A stretch of DNA of 64,000 nucleotides from Zobellella endophytica (GTDB lineage Bacteria > Pseudomonadota > Gammaproteobacteria > Enterobacterales > Aeromonadaceae). The DNA lies in contig NZ_PXYG01000001.1 of NCBI RefSeq assembly GCF_003012775.1, forward strand, positions 744,001-808,000, in the 5' to 3' direction. Shown piece by piece: positions 1-10,143 of the stretch (its first letter is position 1; each line of letters starts with the position of its first letter). Under the pieces are notes generated by a model. That model ran no database searches and was not told the DNA's origin. It was given only the letters and a program-made list of their open reading frames with translations. A program made the position numbers and the translations under genes.

Positions 1-594
1 GCGGAGCAGGAAGTCACCCCCATCGGCCAGATCGAACCGGTCCGGGTCGAGCTCAACGTGATCTGCGCCACCCACCGGGAGCTGAGCGAGTTGGTGGAGA
101 GCGGGCAGTTCCGCGAGGATCTCTACTACCGGATCAGCGCGCTCAAGGTGCTGCTGCCGCCCCTGCGCCAACGCCAGGACAAGGCGGGGCTGATCGACCG
201 GCTGCTGCAGTCGCTGGCGCCCGCGCACCATCCGGGCTTGAGCCCGGCGGCGCTGTCCCGGCTGGCCGAGTACCCCTGGCCCGGCAATATCCGCCAGTTG
301 AAAAGCGTGCTGCAATACGGCTTGGCGATGGCCGACGAAGCGCCGATCCTGCCCGAGCATCTGCCCGATGAACTCCATCATGGCATCGACCAGCCGGCGG
401 ACGTCAGCACGCCGGTGCCTTCCCGGCTGGCGGCGCAGCAGCAGTGGCAGGAGCGGGAGTTGCTGCAGCAGGTGCTGGAGCAGCATCGGTGGATCATTAC
501 CCAGGCCGCCCGGGCCCTGGGCATCAGCCGGGCGACCCTGCACCGCAAGATCAACAAACACCGGCTGCTGTCGCCGAACAAGGGCGGCGCCTGA
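1..594 (+). CDS. Sigma-54-dependent transcriptional activator (C-terminal part)
   Basis: The frame is open from the first base, so the sensor domain and most of the AAA+ core lie outside the window. The visible 197 residues hold the end of a sigma-54 interaction domain, including FREDLYYRI and PWPGNIRQL (about residue 92, the usual WPGN-R-L element), then a linker and a C-terminal Fis-type helix-turn-helix (AARALGISRATLHRK). Such proteins activate sigma-54 promoters by ATP hydrolysis in response to a signal read by the missing N-terminus. The sequence resembles AcoR-type regulators, but the subgroup cannot be settled from this fragment. Its target genes are not evident; the downstream hydrolase is in the same direction but has its own ribosome binding site. 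Confidence 0.9.
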   Translation, partial: AEQEVTPIGQIEPVRVELNVICATHRELSELVESGQFREDLYYRISALKVLLPPLRQRQDKAGLIDRLLQSLAPAHHPGLSPAALSRLAEYPWPGNIRQLKSVLQYGLAMADEAPILPEHLPDELHHGIDQPADVSTPVPSRLAAQQQWQERELLQQVLEQHRWIITQAARALGISRATLHRKINKHRLLSPNKGGA

Positions 595-663
595 GCCGGC
601 CCGGTGGTGGGCGAGACTCAGGCAGATAGGCTAGTGTTGTAAGACCCCTTGCATGGAGACTTC

Positions 664-1449
664 ATGATGAAGACAGCAGCGATTTCCCTGTTGCTGGCCG
701 TCGGCTTCCCGGCCCAGGCGGCCCTGGTCACCGAGGAGCTGGATTACCAGGTCGACGGCCAGTCCTACAAAGGCTATCTCGCCTTCGACGACAGCATCGA
801 ACAGCCGGTGCCCGGCGTACTGGTGGTGCACGAATGGTGGGGCCACAACGACTATGTACGCCGCCGGGCCGAGATGCTGGCCGAGCTGGGTTACGTGGCC
901 CTGGCGCTGGACATGTACGGCGACGGCAAGCAGGCGGCCCATCCCACCCAGGCCGGCGAATTCGCCCAGGCGTCCATGGCCTCCCTGCCCCAGGCGGAAC
1001 GCCGCTTCAACGCTGCCCGGGATCTGCTGGCGGGCCATGAGCGGGTGGATGGCGGCAGGATCGCCGCCATCGGCTACTGCTACGGTGGCGGCGTGGTGTT
1101 GCACATGGCCAGGAGCGACGCGGCGCTGGCGGCGGTGGCCAGCTTCCACGGCACCCTGACCCCGCGCGCCAATCCGCTGCCGGCCGGCAGTCCCGTTCGT
1201 ATCGCGGTGTTTAACGGCGCCGCCGATCCCATGGTGCCGTCCGAGCAGGTCGAGGCCTTCCGCCAGGAAATGGACACCGCCGGGGCCGACTACCTGCTGG
1301 TGGACTATCCCGGTGCCCTGCACGCCTTTACCAATCCGGATGCGGATCGCCTCGCCGCCGAGTTCAACATGCCCATCGGTTACGATCAGACGGCCGACCA
1401 GGACTCCTGGCAGCAACTGCAGACCTTTTTAAGCGACAGCTTCAAATGA
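664..1449 (+). CDS. Dienelactone hydrolase family protein, exported
   Basis: A 261-residue alpha/beta hydrolase. The first 20 or so residues form a signal peptide (MMKTAAISLLLAVGFPAQAA), which points to the periplasm. The family nucleophile is the Cys in GYCYGG (Cys139); Asp188 (AADPMV) and His220 (ALHAF) complete a plausible triad. The motif HEWWGHN is also typical of the family. True dienelactone hydrolase opens the lactone ring in chlorocatechol degradation; exported relatives usually have unknown substrates, and no degradation genes are nearby. I chose ATG 664 (or 667) because GGAGA lies 5-8 bases upstream; a longer frame begins with TTG at 649 but would break the signal peptide. Confidence 0.88.
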   Translation: MMKTAAISLLLAVGFPAQAALVTEELDYQVDGQSYKGYLAFDDSIEQPVPGVLVVHEWWGHNDYVRRRAEMLAELGYVALALDMYGDGKQAAHPTQAGEFAQASMASLPQAERRFNAARDLLAGHERVDGGRIAAIGYCYGGGVVLHMARSDAALAAVASFHGTLTPRANPLPAGSPVRIAVFNGAADPMVPSEQVEAFRQEMDTAGADYLLVDYPGALHAFTNPDADRLAAEFNMPIGYDQTADQDSWQQLQTFLSDSFK

Positions 1450-1473
1450 CAAGGAGCGGCTTCAGGCCGAGAC

Positions 1474-1944
1474 TCAGCGGCTGACTTCGAAACGGAACTT
1501 CAGTTGCCGCGGAATGCCGTTGTGCTCGATATCCAGCACCCAGGCCCAAAGCATGCTGGCCTCGGTACAGGCTCCGACCAGGGCCTGGCCCTGCCAGCGT
1601 CCGGGCTCCTGCTCGCTCACCAGCGCCGGCAGGGTGCCCATATACATGCTCTCGCCTTCCAGCACGCTGCGCACCACCTTCACCTGCGAGTCGGAAAAGT
1701 CGACGGCCAGCTCAAAGGGCTGTTCCGGTGCCAGGGCATCCGTCTTCATCCGGGCCCTGGCGTGCAACCCGTCCTGCAGCAGCGCACATTCATTGTGAGA
1801 TATATCACAAAAATCAACATTTTCTTTCTCTAATGCAGTGTTATCGTTGTCGTCGACGCAGGTACGCAGCCAAAAAGCCCCCGATAAAATTCCCAGCACC
1901 AACAAGATTTGCACCAGCTTGGGGCCGGTCAGACGGTCTCTCAT
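1474..1944 (-). CDS. Small membrane-anchored protein of unknown function
   Basis: A 156-residue protein with one N-terminal membrane segment (about residues 8-26, VQILLVLGILSGAFWL) after a basic start, followed by a soluble domain that would be periplasmic. The soluble part contains Cys residues (DFCDISHNEC, VGACTEAS) that might form a disulfide. I do not recognise a named family with confidence. The gene is divergent from ccoN and shares the 309-bp intergenic region that contains an FNR box, so co-control with the oxidase and a role in respiration or heme/copper handling are possible, but that is inference from position only. Confidence 0.75.
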   Translation of the reverse strand: MRDRLTGPKLVQILLVLGILSGAFWLRTCVDDNDNTALEKENVDFCDISHNECALLQDGLHARARMKTDALAPEQPFELAVDFSDSQVKVVRSVLEGESMYMGTLPALVSEQEPGRWQGQALVGACTEASMLWAWVLDIEHNGIPRQLKFRFEVSR

Positions 1945-1985
1945 ACCAATTTACATCCTGAATTGCATACAATCTGCTGCCCGAG

Positions 1986-1999
1986 TTGATCTCGATCAA
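1986..1999. promoter_or_regulatory. FNR/ANR box (TTGAT-CTCG-ATCAA)
   Basis: A perfect match to the FNR consensus TTGAT-N4-ATCAA lies in the divergent region between the 1474-1944 gene and ccoN. It is centred about 48 bp upstream of the minus-strand start and 261 bp upstream of the chosen ccoN start. FNR encoded at 9369 is the obvious candidate protein. No clear -10 element at the exact class II spacing was found, so the direction of control is open. Confidence 0.75.
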
Positions 2000-2253
2000 G
2001 GCAACCCCTCATGCCTTGTGGCGGGCTTAAGTGGTAATCATATTACTGTTTATACTGTTATTTTTGCAGCCACTCATTTATCATCTGCGCGGTATCTTCA
2101 GCGCCTGTCCGATTGCCTTTGTTAACAAACAGTTAACGAAGGCCTTCGAACGTCTGAAAATGCTGGTAAAACCGGTTGTCTTTAATCCTTCCGACGTGAG
2201 CACCCTGGGTGAGCACAAACCTGAATAACAGCAGTGGAAGCGGAACTATAACG

Positions 2254-3678
<1,425 letters not shown>

Positions 3679-3690
3679 GGAGACTCGTGA

Positions 3691-4299
3691 ATGAAAAGCC
3701 GTCATGAACTGGTCGAAAAGAACGTAACCTGGTTGGCGTTGTTGACCGTGGTCGCCATCAGCTTCGGTGGTCTGGTGGAGATCGTGCCGCTGTTCTTCCA
3801 GCAGCAGACCAACGAGCCGGTGGAGGGCCTGCGCCCCTACACCGCGCTGGAAATGGAAGGCCGTGATATCTACATCCGTGAAGGGTGCCACGTCTGTCAC
3901 AGCCAGATGATCCGTCCGTTCCGGGCCGAAACCGAACGCTATGGGCACTACTCGGTGGCCGGCGAAAGCGTATGGGAGCATCCCTTCCTGTGGGGCTCCA
4001 AGCGTACCGGTCCGGATCTGGCCCGGGTAGGCGGTCGCTACTCTGACGAGTGGCACCGGGTGCACCTGCTCGACCCGCGCGCCGTGGTGCCCGAGTCGAA
4101 CATGCCGGCCTTCCCCTGGCTGGAAACCAACACCCTGGACGGCCAGGATTCAGCCAACAAGCTGCGCCTGTTCCGGGATCGTTTCGGCGTGCCTTATACC
4201 GATGCCGACATCGACGGTGCCGAAGCGGCTGTGAAGGGAAAAACCGAAATGGATGCCGTTATCGCCTATCTGCAGTCCCTGGGCCATGCCCTTAAATAA
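3691..4299 (+). CDS. ccoO: Cytochrome cbb3 oxidase subunit II (mono-heme c)
   Basis: The 202-residue membrane-anchored cytochrome c subunit that passes electrons from CcoP to CcoN. One N-terminal transmembrane helix ([23 protein letters not shown]) is followed by a periplasmic domain with the heme c motif CHVCH at Cys66-His70 and the family signature [16 protein letters not shown] distal Met ligand is likely in ESNMPAFPW. It starts 12 bp after ccoN with a GGAG-type ribosome binding site, and its length is usual for CcoO. Confidence 0.97.
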   Translation: MKSRHELVEKNVTWLALLTVVAISFGGLVEIVPLFFQQQTNEPVEGLRPYTALEMEGRDIYIREGCHVCHSQMIRPFRAETERYGHYSVAGESVWEHPFLWGSKRTGPDLARVGGRYSDEWHRVHLLDPRAVVPESNMPAFPWLETNTLDGQDSANKLRLFRDRFGVPYTDADIDGAEAAVKGKTEMDAVIAYLQSLGHALK

Positions 4300-4311
4300 C
4301 CGGAGTCGATG

Positions 4312-4527
4312 ATGGATATCAGTACCTTGGAAGCCCTGAAGCCCATGTTGATAAGCTTTCAGACCCTGGCCTTGCTGGTGTTGTTTGTAGGCATCGTATG
4401 GTGGGCCTACAGCAAGCGCAGAAAGGGAAAATTCGATGATGCCGCCAACTCCATCTTCGATGAAGAGGAGAAGGCCCGCCATCGCCGGGGTACTGAGCAG
4501 GATCGCGCAGGAGCTAATAAAAAATGA
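4312..4527 (+). CDS. ccoQ: Cytochrome cbb3 oxidase small subunit CcoQ
   Basis: A 71-residue single-span membrane protein with the hydrophobic segment LISFQTLALLVLFVGIVWWAYS and a charged cytoplasmic tail (KRRKGKFDDAANS-FDEEE) typical of CcoQ/FixQ, which stabilises the assembled oxidase. Two adjacent ATG codons (4309, 4312) exist; CGGAG upstream is better spaced for the second. Its last bases overlap the start of ccoP (ATGA), suggesting translational coupling. Confidence 0.92.
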   Translation: MDISTLEALKPMLISFQTLALLVLFVGIVWWAYSKRRKGKFDDAANSIFDEEEKARHRRGTEQDRAGANKK

Positions 4528-5495
4528 GTACTTTTCTAAGTGTTTTTGTAACTGTGATTAGCCTGGGAACCATTTTCGGCTGTCTGGCACTGCTGATCTG
4601 GTGTACCAAGGATAAAATGGGCGTCGAAGAAGGCGCTCCCACCGGTCATACCTTCGACGGTATCTCGGAAATAAACAACCCTCTGCCCAAGTGGTGGAGC
4701 TACCTGTTTGTTTTCATGATCGTGTTTTCCCTGTTCTACCTGGCGCTGTACCCGGGCCTGGGCAACTTCAAAGGCCTGCTCGGCTGGCAGAGTTCTAACC
4801 AGGACATCCGTTCATTGGAAGAGTCCCGCGCCGCGGCGACCGAAGCCCGTGAACAGGGTAAGCTGGTGCAGTACGATCGGGAGATGGTCAAGGCCGACGA
4901 GGTGTTCGGTGCCCGGTTTCGTGAGCTGGCCTATGAGGCCGACGGCGAAACCTACCGTGCCATTGCCGACATCGCCCAGGATGAAAGCGCCACCAAGGTG
5001 GGCCAGCGTCTGTTCCTGCAGAACTGTGCCCAGTGCCACGGCTCCGATGCCCGCGGTGCCCGCGGCTTCCCCAACCTGGCCGATGCGGACTGGCTGTATG
5101 GCGGTAACCCCGAGCAGATCAAGACCACCATCATGCACGGCCGCAAGGGTGCCATGCCCGCCTGGGGCGACGGCCTGGGCGAGGACGGCGTGAAGGAAGT
5201 AACCTCCTATGTGCTGAGCCTGTCCGGTCGCCGGGTCGATGAAGTGGAGGCCCAGAAAGGACAGGCCCGCTTCGCGGTTTGTGCCGCCTGTCATGGCATG
5301 GACGGCACCGGCAATGTGGCCATGGGTGCGCCCAACCTGACCGACGGCATCTGGCTGTACGGCGGCTCCCGCGCGGCGGTGGAAGACTCCATCCGTCACG
5401 GCCGTGCCGGTGTCATGCCCGCCTGGGACAATATCCTGGGCGAGGACAAGGTACACCTGCTGGCGGCTTACGTTTACAGCCTGAACAACAACTGA
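4524..5495 (+). CDS. ccoP: Cytochrome cbb3 oxidase subunit III (di-heme c)
   Basis: The 323-residue di-heme cytochrome c subunit that accepts electrons from soluble or membrane cytochromes. Two N-terminal membrane helices (about residues 5-27 and 58-77) precede two cytochrome c domains with heme motifs CAQCH (Cys168) and CAACH (Cys253). Distal ligands are probably the Met in AMPAWGD and VMPAWDN; the near repetition of those segments shows the two domains are homologous. The start overlaps the ccoQ stop by four bases. A strong terminator follows, so ccoNOQP is probably one transcript. Confidence 0.97.
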   Translation: MSTFLSVFVTVISLGTIFGCLALLIWCTKDKMGVEEGAPTGHTFDGISEINNPLPKWWSYLFVFMIVFSLFYLALYPGLGNFKGLLGWQSSNQDIRSLEESRAAATEAREQGKLVQYDREMVKADEVFGARFRELAYEADGETYRAIADIAQDESATKVGQRLFLQNCAQCHGSDARGARGFPNLADADWLYGGNPEQIKTTIMHGRKGAMPAWGDGLGEDGVKEVTSYVLSLSGRRVDEVEAQKGQARFAVCAACHGMDGTGNVAMGAPNLTDGIWLYGGSRAAVEDSIRHGRAGVMPAWDNILGEDKVHLLAAYVYSLNNN

Positions 5496-5516
5496 CGGGC
5501 CCGCCGGGCTTGAAGG

Positions 5517-5543
5517 AAAAAGCCCCGTTCGCCGGGGCTTTTT
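5517..5543 (+). terminator. Rho-independent terminator after ccoP
   Basis: An AGCCCCG / CGGGGCT stem with a TTCGC loop, flanked by an A-run and followed by TTTTT. It separates the structural oxidase genes from the assembly genes. Confidence 0.85.
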
Positions 5544-5582
5544 GTTATATTAATGCCGCCTTTTTCGCAGTAGGAATCATCT

Positions 5583-6068
5583 ATGCAACGTCCCTGGTAT
5601 CAGCAATTCTGGCCCTGGTTTTTAATCGTCCTGCCCCTGTGTGTCGTCGTTGCCAGCCTGTATACCTTTTATCTCGCCAGTTCCGGCGCCGACACCATGG
5701 TGGTCGACGATTACTACAAGAAAGGCCGGGCCATCAACCAGGATCTCAGTGAGCTTGAGAAGGCGGCCCAGTTGGGCCTGGTGGCCGAGCTGCGCTACCG
5801 GAACGGACAGTTTTCCCTGGTGATGCAGGGCGAACACAACAACGGCGAGGCCGTGCGCATGCGCTTCACCCACCCCACCCTGGCCGAGCAGGATCTGGAG
5901 CTGCTGCTCACCAGCGATGCCAACGGCATCTATCGCGATCGTCCCGAGCGGGAATTAATGAACGGTCAGTGGAACTTCCAGCTGGAAGCCTTTGACGGCC
6001 GCTGGCGCATGCAAAGACGCATTTCCCTGCCCATTCAGGATCGGCTGCTTATCCGTGCCGGAGGCTGA
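5583..6068 (+). CDS. fixH: FixH family cbb3 oxidase assembly protein
   Basis: A 161-residue protein with one N-terminal membrane helix (about residues 10-31) and a periplasmic domain. The early motif DTMVVDDYYKKGRAIN is characteristic of the FixH/CcoH family, needed for maturation or stability of cbb3 oxidase. It stands between ccoP and the copper ATPase gene, as usual, and ends one base before the ATG of ccoI. In many genomes the ferredoxin gene ccoG lies just upstream; here it is absent from this position. Confidence 0.9.
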   Translation: MQRPWYQQFWPWFLIVLPLCVVVASLYTFYLASSGADTMVVDDYYKKGRAINQDLSELEKAAQLGLVAELRYRNGQFSLVMQGEHNNGEAVRMRFTHPTLAEQDLELLLTSDANGIYRDRPERELMNGQWNFQLEAFDGRWRMQRRISLPIQDRLLIRAGG

Positions 6069-6069
6069 C

Positions 6070-8436
6070 ATGGGCGGATGTTTTCACTGCGGCGAGCCGG
6101 TGCCGGCCGGTACCGATTTCCGCTTCGAGTTCGACGGTGAACAGAAGGCGTGCTGCTGCCCGGGTTGTCAGGCGGTGGCCAGCACCATCATTGACTGCGG
6201 CCTCGGCGGTTATTACCAGCATCGCAGTGCACCGGCCCCCAGGGCCGATACGGTACCCGACGAGCTGAAGCAGTTGCAGCATTACGATCTGGCGGAGATA
6301 CAGCAGGACTTCGTCAGTGAAAAAGACCGTCTGAAGGAAGTACAGCTGTCCATCGCCGGCCTCTCCTGCGCCGCCTGCGCCTGGTTGATCGAGCGGCATC
6401 TGTCCCAGGTCGCAGGCGTGGCACTGATTCAGGTGAACACCACGACCGAACGGGCCCGGCTACGCTGGGACGATGACCTGGCTCCCTTGAGCCGCCTGCT
6501 GGCCGCCTTTGCGGAGATCGGCTACCAGGCCCGTCCCTTCCTGCCCCATCAGCAGGAGCAGGCCTATAACCAGGAAGTCAAATCCTACCTGTTGCGCCTG
6601 GGCGTGGCCGGCATCGCCAGCATGCAGGTGATGATGGTCGGCTTCGCCCTCTACGAGGATCTCTTTCCCGACATCGATGCCGAACTGCTGGTATATTTCC
6701 GCTGGATAAGCCTGTGGCTGTCGGTGCCGGTCATGTTCTACTCCGCCCTGCCCTTCTACCGCAATGCCTGGCGCGGCATCCGGAACCGGGCGCTGAACAT
6801 GGATCTGCCGGTATCGCTGGCGATGATCTTCGCCTTCCTCGCCTCGGTTTACGCCACCGTCACCAACACCGGCGAGGTCTATTACGAGTGCGTGTCCATG
6901 TTCGCCTTCCTGCTGCTCACCGGCCGCTTCCTGGAGATGCGGGCCAGGCGCAAGGCCTCGGAGAGCACCGCCAACCTGACCCTGCTGATCCCCATGCTGG
7001 CCCGGGTGGAAACCCCTGACGGCGAGCAGGAGCAGGCGGCCAAGACCCTGGTCGCGGACCAGGTGGTGCTGGTAGCCCCGGGCAGCGTGATTCCTGCCGA
7101 TGCGGTCATCCTGGACGGCACCACCAGCGTCGACGAGTCCATGCTCACCGGCGAGCACCTGCCGGTAACCAGGGGCTCCGGCGAGCCGGTGTTCGCCGGC
7201 ACCACCAATGTGGAAGCGCCGCTGCGGATCAGGGTGCTGCGGCCCCTCTCCGACGCCCGGGTCACCGAGATCCTGCGCGCCCAGGACGACGCCCTGGCCG
7301 AGAAACCCCGGGTGGCGGTGCTGGCGGATCGGCTGTCCCGCTATTTTGTGGCGCTGCTGCTGCTGGCCACCCTGGGCACCTACCTGGTGTGGCTGCAGCT
7401 CGACCCGGACAAGGCCTTCTGGGTTATGCTGTCGGTATTGGTGGCCACCTGTCCCTGTGCCCTGTCGCTGGCCACTCCCACGGCGCTGACCGTGGCCACC
7501 TCCCGGCTGACCCGCGCCGGTGTGCTGGTGCGTCGCGGCCATGTGCTCGATACCCTGCCCAAGGCCACCCGCATCGTGTTCGACAAGACCGGCACCCTGA
7601 CCCGGGGCCGGGTCGCCCTGCAGCGGGTGGAAATACTGGCGGCGCTGGAGCAGGACCAGGTGCTGGCCATCGCCGCCGCCCTGGAGGCCCAGTCGGAACA
7701 TCCCATCGCCCGGGCCTTCCTGCCGTACCGCAACGGGCTGCGGGTCGAACGGCGGCACAATCGGATCGGCCAGGGGGTCGAGGGCATTATCGACGACCGC
7801 CGCTGGCGGCTGGGCAGCGCCCGCTGGCTGAACCCCGGTGCGACAGACACCGAGCTGTGCGTGTACCTGGCCGATGAACAGGGCGTCGTGGCCCGCTTGG
7901 TGCTGGCCGACCCCCTGCGCGACGATGCCGCCACCCTGATTCACCAGTGCCGCGACAGCGGCCTTCAGACCACCATCCTCACCGGCGACGGCTCGGGCCA
8001 GGCGGACGCGGTGGCCCGGGCGCTGGCGGTGGACGAACTGATCAAGGGCGCCGGGCCGGACGACAAGCTGGCCTACCTGAAAACGCGGGCCGGGGCCGGC
8101 GATATCTGCCTGATGGTGGGCGACGGCATCAACGACGCGCCGGTGCTGTCCGGGGCCCATGCGTCCTTTGCCATGGCCGGCGGCACCGACATCGCCAAGA
8201 ACAGCGCCGATGCCATACTGCTGGCCGACGATCTGCGGCGCATCCCGGTGGCCCGACGCATCGCCGCCAACTGCCGGCGGGTGATCAAGCAGAACTTTAC
8301 CTGGGCACTGGGCTACAACCTGGTGATACTGCCGCTGGCGGCCACGGGACAGGTGTCGCCCTGGTTCGCCATGCTCGGCATGTCGGCCAGCTCGCTGGTC
8401 GTGATGTCCAACTCCCTGAGGTTATCCCGGTTATGA
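6070..8436 (+). CDS. ccoI: Copper-exporting P1B-type ATPase for cbb3 assembly
   Basis: A 788-residue heavy-metal P-type ATPase that exports copper to the periplasm for the CuB site of the oxidase. The order is: N-terminal Cys-rich zinc-finger-like segment (CFHCGEPVP, CCCPGCQ) typical of FixI; a metal-binding domain with CAAC (Cys100, Cys103); eight membrane helices; the ion channel motif CPC (Cys461-Cys463); the phosphorylation motif DKTGTLT (Asp505); and GDGINDAPVL near the C-terminus. ATG 6070 was chosen because it directly follows the fixH stop and begins the finger domain; the longer frame runs through fixH. The stop overlaps the ccoS start (ATGA). Confidence 0.95.
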   Translation: MGGCFHCGEPVPAGTDFRFEFDGEQKACCCPGCQAVASTIIDCGLGGYYQHRSAPAPRADTVPDELKQLQHYDLAEIQQDFVSEKDRLKEVQLSIAGLSCAACAWLIERHLSQVAGVALIQVNTTTERARLRWDDDLAPLSRLLAAFAEIGYQARPFLPHQQEQAYNQEVKSYLLRLGVAGIASMQVMMVGFALYEDLFPDIDAELLVYFRWISLWLSVPVMFYSALPFYRNAWRGIRNRALNMDLPVSLAMIFAFLASVYATVTNTGEVYYECVSMFAFLLLTGRFLEMRARRKASESTANLTLLIPMLARVETPDGEQEQAAKTLVADQVVLVAPGSVIPADAVILDGTTSVDESMLTGEHLPVTRGSGEPVFAGTTNVEAPLRIRVLRPLSDARVTEILRAQDDALAEKPRVAVLADRLSRYFVALLLLATLGTYLVWLQLDPDKAFWVMLSVLVATCPCALSLATPTALTVATSRLTRAGVLVRRGHVLDTLPKATRIVFDKTGTLTRGRVALQRVEILAALEQDQVLAIAAALEAQSEHPIARAFLPYRNGLRVERRHNRIGQGVEGIIDDRRWRLGSARWLNPGATDTELCVYLADEQGVVARLVLADPLRDDAATLIHQCRDSGLQTTILTGDGSGQADAVARALAVDELIKGAGPDDKLAYLKTRAGAGDICLMVGDGINDAPVLSGAHASFAMAGGTDIAKNSADAILLADDLRRIPVARRIAANCRRVIKQNFTWALGYNLVILPLAATGQVSPWFAMLGMSASSLVVMSNSLRLSRL

Positions 8437-8639
8437 ACGATAACGAAATCTGGTACCTGATCATCCCCATCGCCCTGATCTTCGTGACCATCGCCATCGC
8501 CCTGTTTTTCTGGTCGGTGAAAAGTGACCAGTTCGAGGATCTGGATCGGCAGGGCAACAATATCCTGTTCGACGACGACAAGGAATCCCACCGCCAGGCG
8601 CAGCACCAGAAGCTGGATGATCATGACCGGCCAGCTTGA
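8433..8639 (+). CDS. ccoS: cbb3-type oxidase assembly protein CcoS
   Basis: A 68-residue single-span membrane protein: a hydrophobic N-terminal segment (IWYLIIPIALIFVTIAIALFF) followed by WSVKSDQFEDLD, the family signature, and a hydrophilic tail. CcoS is needed for insertion of heme and copper into CcoN. It overlaps the ccoI stop by four bases, and its own end overlaps the start of the next gene by 17 bases, so the assembly genes look translationally coupled. Confidence 0.93.
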   Translation: MNDNEIWYLIIPIALIFVTIAIALFFWSVKSDQFEDLDRQGNNILFDDDKESHRQAQHQKLDDHDRPA

Positions 8640-9306
8640 CGCCTGGGCGGCGTTACTGATCGGCCTGCTCGGCGCCGGCCACTGCATCGCCATGTGCGGC
8701 GGGGTGGCCGCCGCCTTTTCCATGGCCATCCCCCATGAGCAGCGCGGCCTGCAGTGGCTCTACCTGCTGAGCTACAACGGCGGCCGCATTATCAGCTACG
8801 CCCTGGCCGGCGCCTTGGTCGGTGGTGTGTTCGCCAGCCTGGCGGATCTCAGCCTGGGCAAACAGGGGCTGGGCCTGCTGCGCATCCTGGCCGGGGTGAT
8901 GATGATACTGTTGGGGCTCTACCTGGCGCGCTGGTGGTTCGGACTGCTGCGCCTGGAGCGCCTCGGCAACCGTCTCTGGCGCCATATCAAACCCCTGGCC
9001 GGTCGCTTCGTGCCTTTTCGCCACCCGCTGGCCGCCCTGCCCTTCGGCATGGTGTGGGGCTGGCTGCCCTGCGGCCTGGTGTATTCGGCACTGACCTGGA
9101 GCGCGGTGTCCGGCGGCGCGGTGCAGGGGGCCCTGGTGATGGCGTTGTTCGGGCTCGGCACCCTGCCCACCCTGCTCGCGCTGGGCGGCCTGGCCGGCCC
9201 GCTGCGTCATTGGCTCAACCATGCAGGCTTTCGTCGACTCTCCGGCATCCTATTGATTTGTTACGGTTTGTTTACACTGCGCCAATGGTTCGCGCTGCTT
9301 TACTGA
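8623..9306 (+). CDS. Sulfite exporter TauE/SafE family membrane protein
   Basis: A 227-residue protein with about six membrane segments and the motifs GAGHCIAMCGG near the N-terminus and WGWLPCGLVYSAL in the middle, both typical of the SafE-like group that usually follows ccoS. The conserved Cys residues in those motifs suggest metal handling, possibly copper, in cbb3 oxidase maturation; that role is inferred from location. ATG 8623 lies inside the end of ccoS. A longer frame (8524) would only read the ccoS gene out of frame. Confidence 0.9.
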   Translation: MTGQLDAWAALLIGLLGAGHCIAMCGGVAAAFSMAIPHEQRGLQWLYLLSYNGGRIISYALAGALVGGVFASLADLSLGKQGLGLLRILAGVMMILLGLYLARWWFGLLRLERLGNRLWRHIKPLAGRFVPFRHPLAALPFGMVWGWLPCGLVYSALTWSAVSGGAVQGALVMALFGLGTLPTLLALGGLAGPLRHWLNHAGFRRLSGILLICYGLFTLRQWFALLY

Positions 9307-9343
9307 ACTATTAAGTATATGGCTTTGGTGCTATGATTGGGCA

Positions 9344-9357
9344 GTGATATCAATAAA
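9344..9357. promoter_or_regulatory. Weak FNR-like half-match upstream of fnr
   Basis: GTGAT-ATCA-ATAAA matches the FNR consensus at 8 of 10 half-site positions and lies 11 bp before the fnr start codon, a place where binding would repress. Autorepression of fnr is known in E. coli, but this match is weak. Confidence 0.3.
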
Positions 9358-9368
9358 GTGCCGAGCCC

Positions 9369-10115
9369 ATGGGAAATCAGTCGAAAAGCCTAAAACCTGC
9401 CACCGGCAGCCGTGCCATCCACTGCCAGGACTGCAGTATCAGCCAGTTGTGTATCCCTCTCGGCCTCAATTCCGATGAGCTGGATGAGCTGGACAACATT
9501 ATTGAACGCAAGAAACCCATCCAGAAGGGCCAGGAACTGTTCAAGGCCGGCGAAGAGCTGAGGTCGCTCTATGCCATCCGGGCCGGCACCGTCAAATCCT
9601 ACACCATCACCGAACAGGGCGACGAACAGATCACCGCCTTCCATCTGGCCGGCGATCTGGTGGGCTTCGACGCCATCAACAGCGGGCAGCATCCGTCTTT
9701 TGCCCAGGCGCTGGAAACCGCCATGGTCTGTGAAATCCCCTATGAAGTGCTGGACGAACTGTCGGGCAAGATGCCCCGGCTGCGGCAGCAAATCATGCGG
9801 CTGATGAGCAACGAGATCAACGGCGATCAGCAGATGATACTGCTGTTGTCCAAGAAAACCGCGGAAGAACGCCTGGCCGCCTTCCTCCATGGCTTGTCCA
9901 GCCGCTATTCCCAGCGCGGTTTTTCCGCCCGCGAGTTTCGCCTGACCATGACCCGGGGCGATATCGGCAACTACCTCGGCCTCACCGTCGAAACCGTCAG
10001 CCGCCTGCTCGGCCGGTTCCAGAAGAGCAACCTGATCGAAGTGGACGGCAAGTATATCCGAATCCTGAACTTGCCGGAGCTGGCTCGTCTGGCCGGGGTG
10101 CCGGCCGGCGCCTGA
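9369..10115 (+). CDS. fnr: Oxygen-sensing transcription regulator FNR
   Basis: A 248-residue Crp/Fnr regulator that controls the switch to low-oxygen metabolism. The four iron-sulfur ligands known from E. coli FNR are present, shifted by one residue: Cys19, Cys22, Cys28 and Cys121. The C-terminal helix-turn-helix carries the recognition helix [12 protein letters not shown], whose E--SR residues read TTGAT half-sites. The gene follows the cbb3 assembly genes, whose upstream region has a perfect FNR box, and precedes uspE, the same order as in Shewanella-like genomes. Known family biology: the cluster is lost in air, inactivating the dimer. Confidence 0.97.
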   Translation: MGNQSKSLKPATGSRAIHCQDCSISQLCIPLGLNSDELDELDNIIERKKPIQKGQELFKAGEELRSLYAIRAGTVKSYTITEQGDEQITAFHLAGDLVGFDAINSGQHPSFAQALETAMVCEIPYEVLDELSGKMPRLRQQIMRLMSNEINGDQQMILLLSKKTAEERLAAFLHGLSSRYSQRGFSAREFRLTMTRGDIGNYLGLTVETVSRLLGRFQKSNLIEVDGKYIRILNLPELARLAGVPAGA

Positions 10116-10143
10116 GTATCTCAGTTTCATTGAAGGGGTGTGT

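Noticed and set aside
2118..2137. TTTGTTAACAAA palindrome and doubled GTTAAC upstream of ccoN
   Set aside because: Short and AT-rich; no regulator with this exact form could be named.
2031..2228. 65-codon hydrophobic frame upstream of ccoN
   Set aside because: No ribosome binding site and lies in the ccoN leader; coding use looks random.
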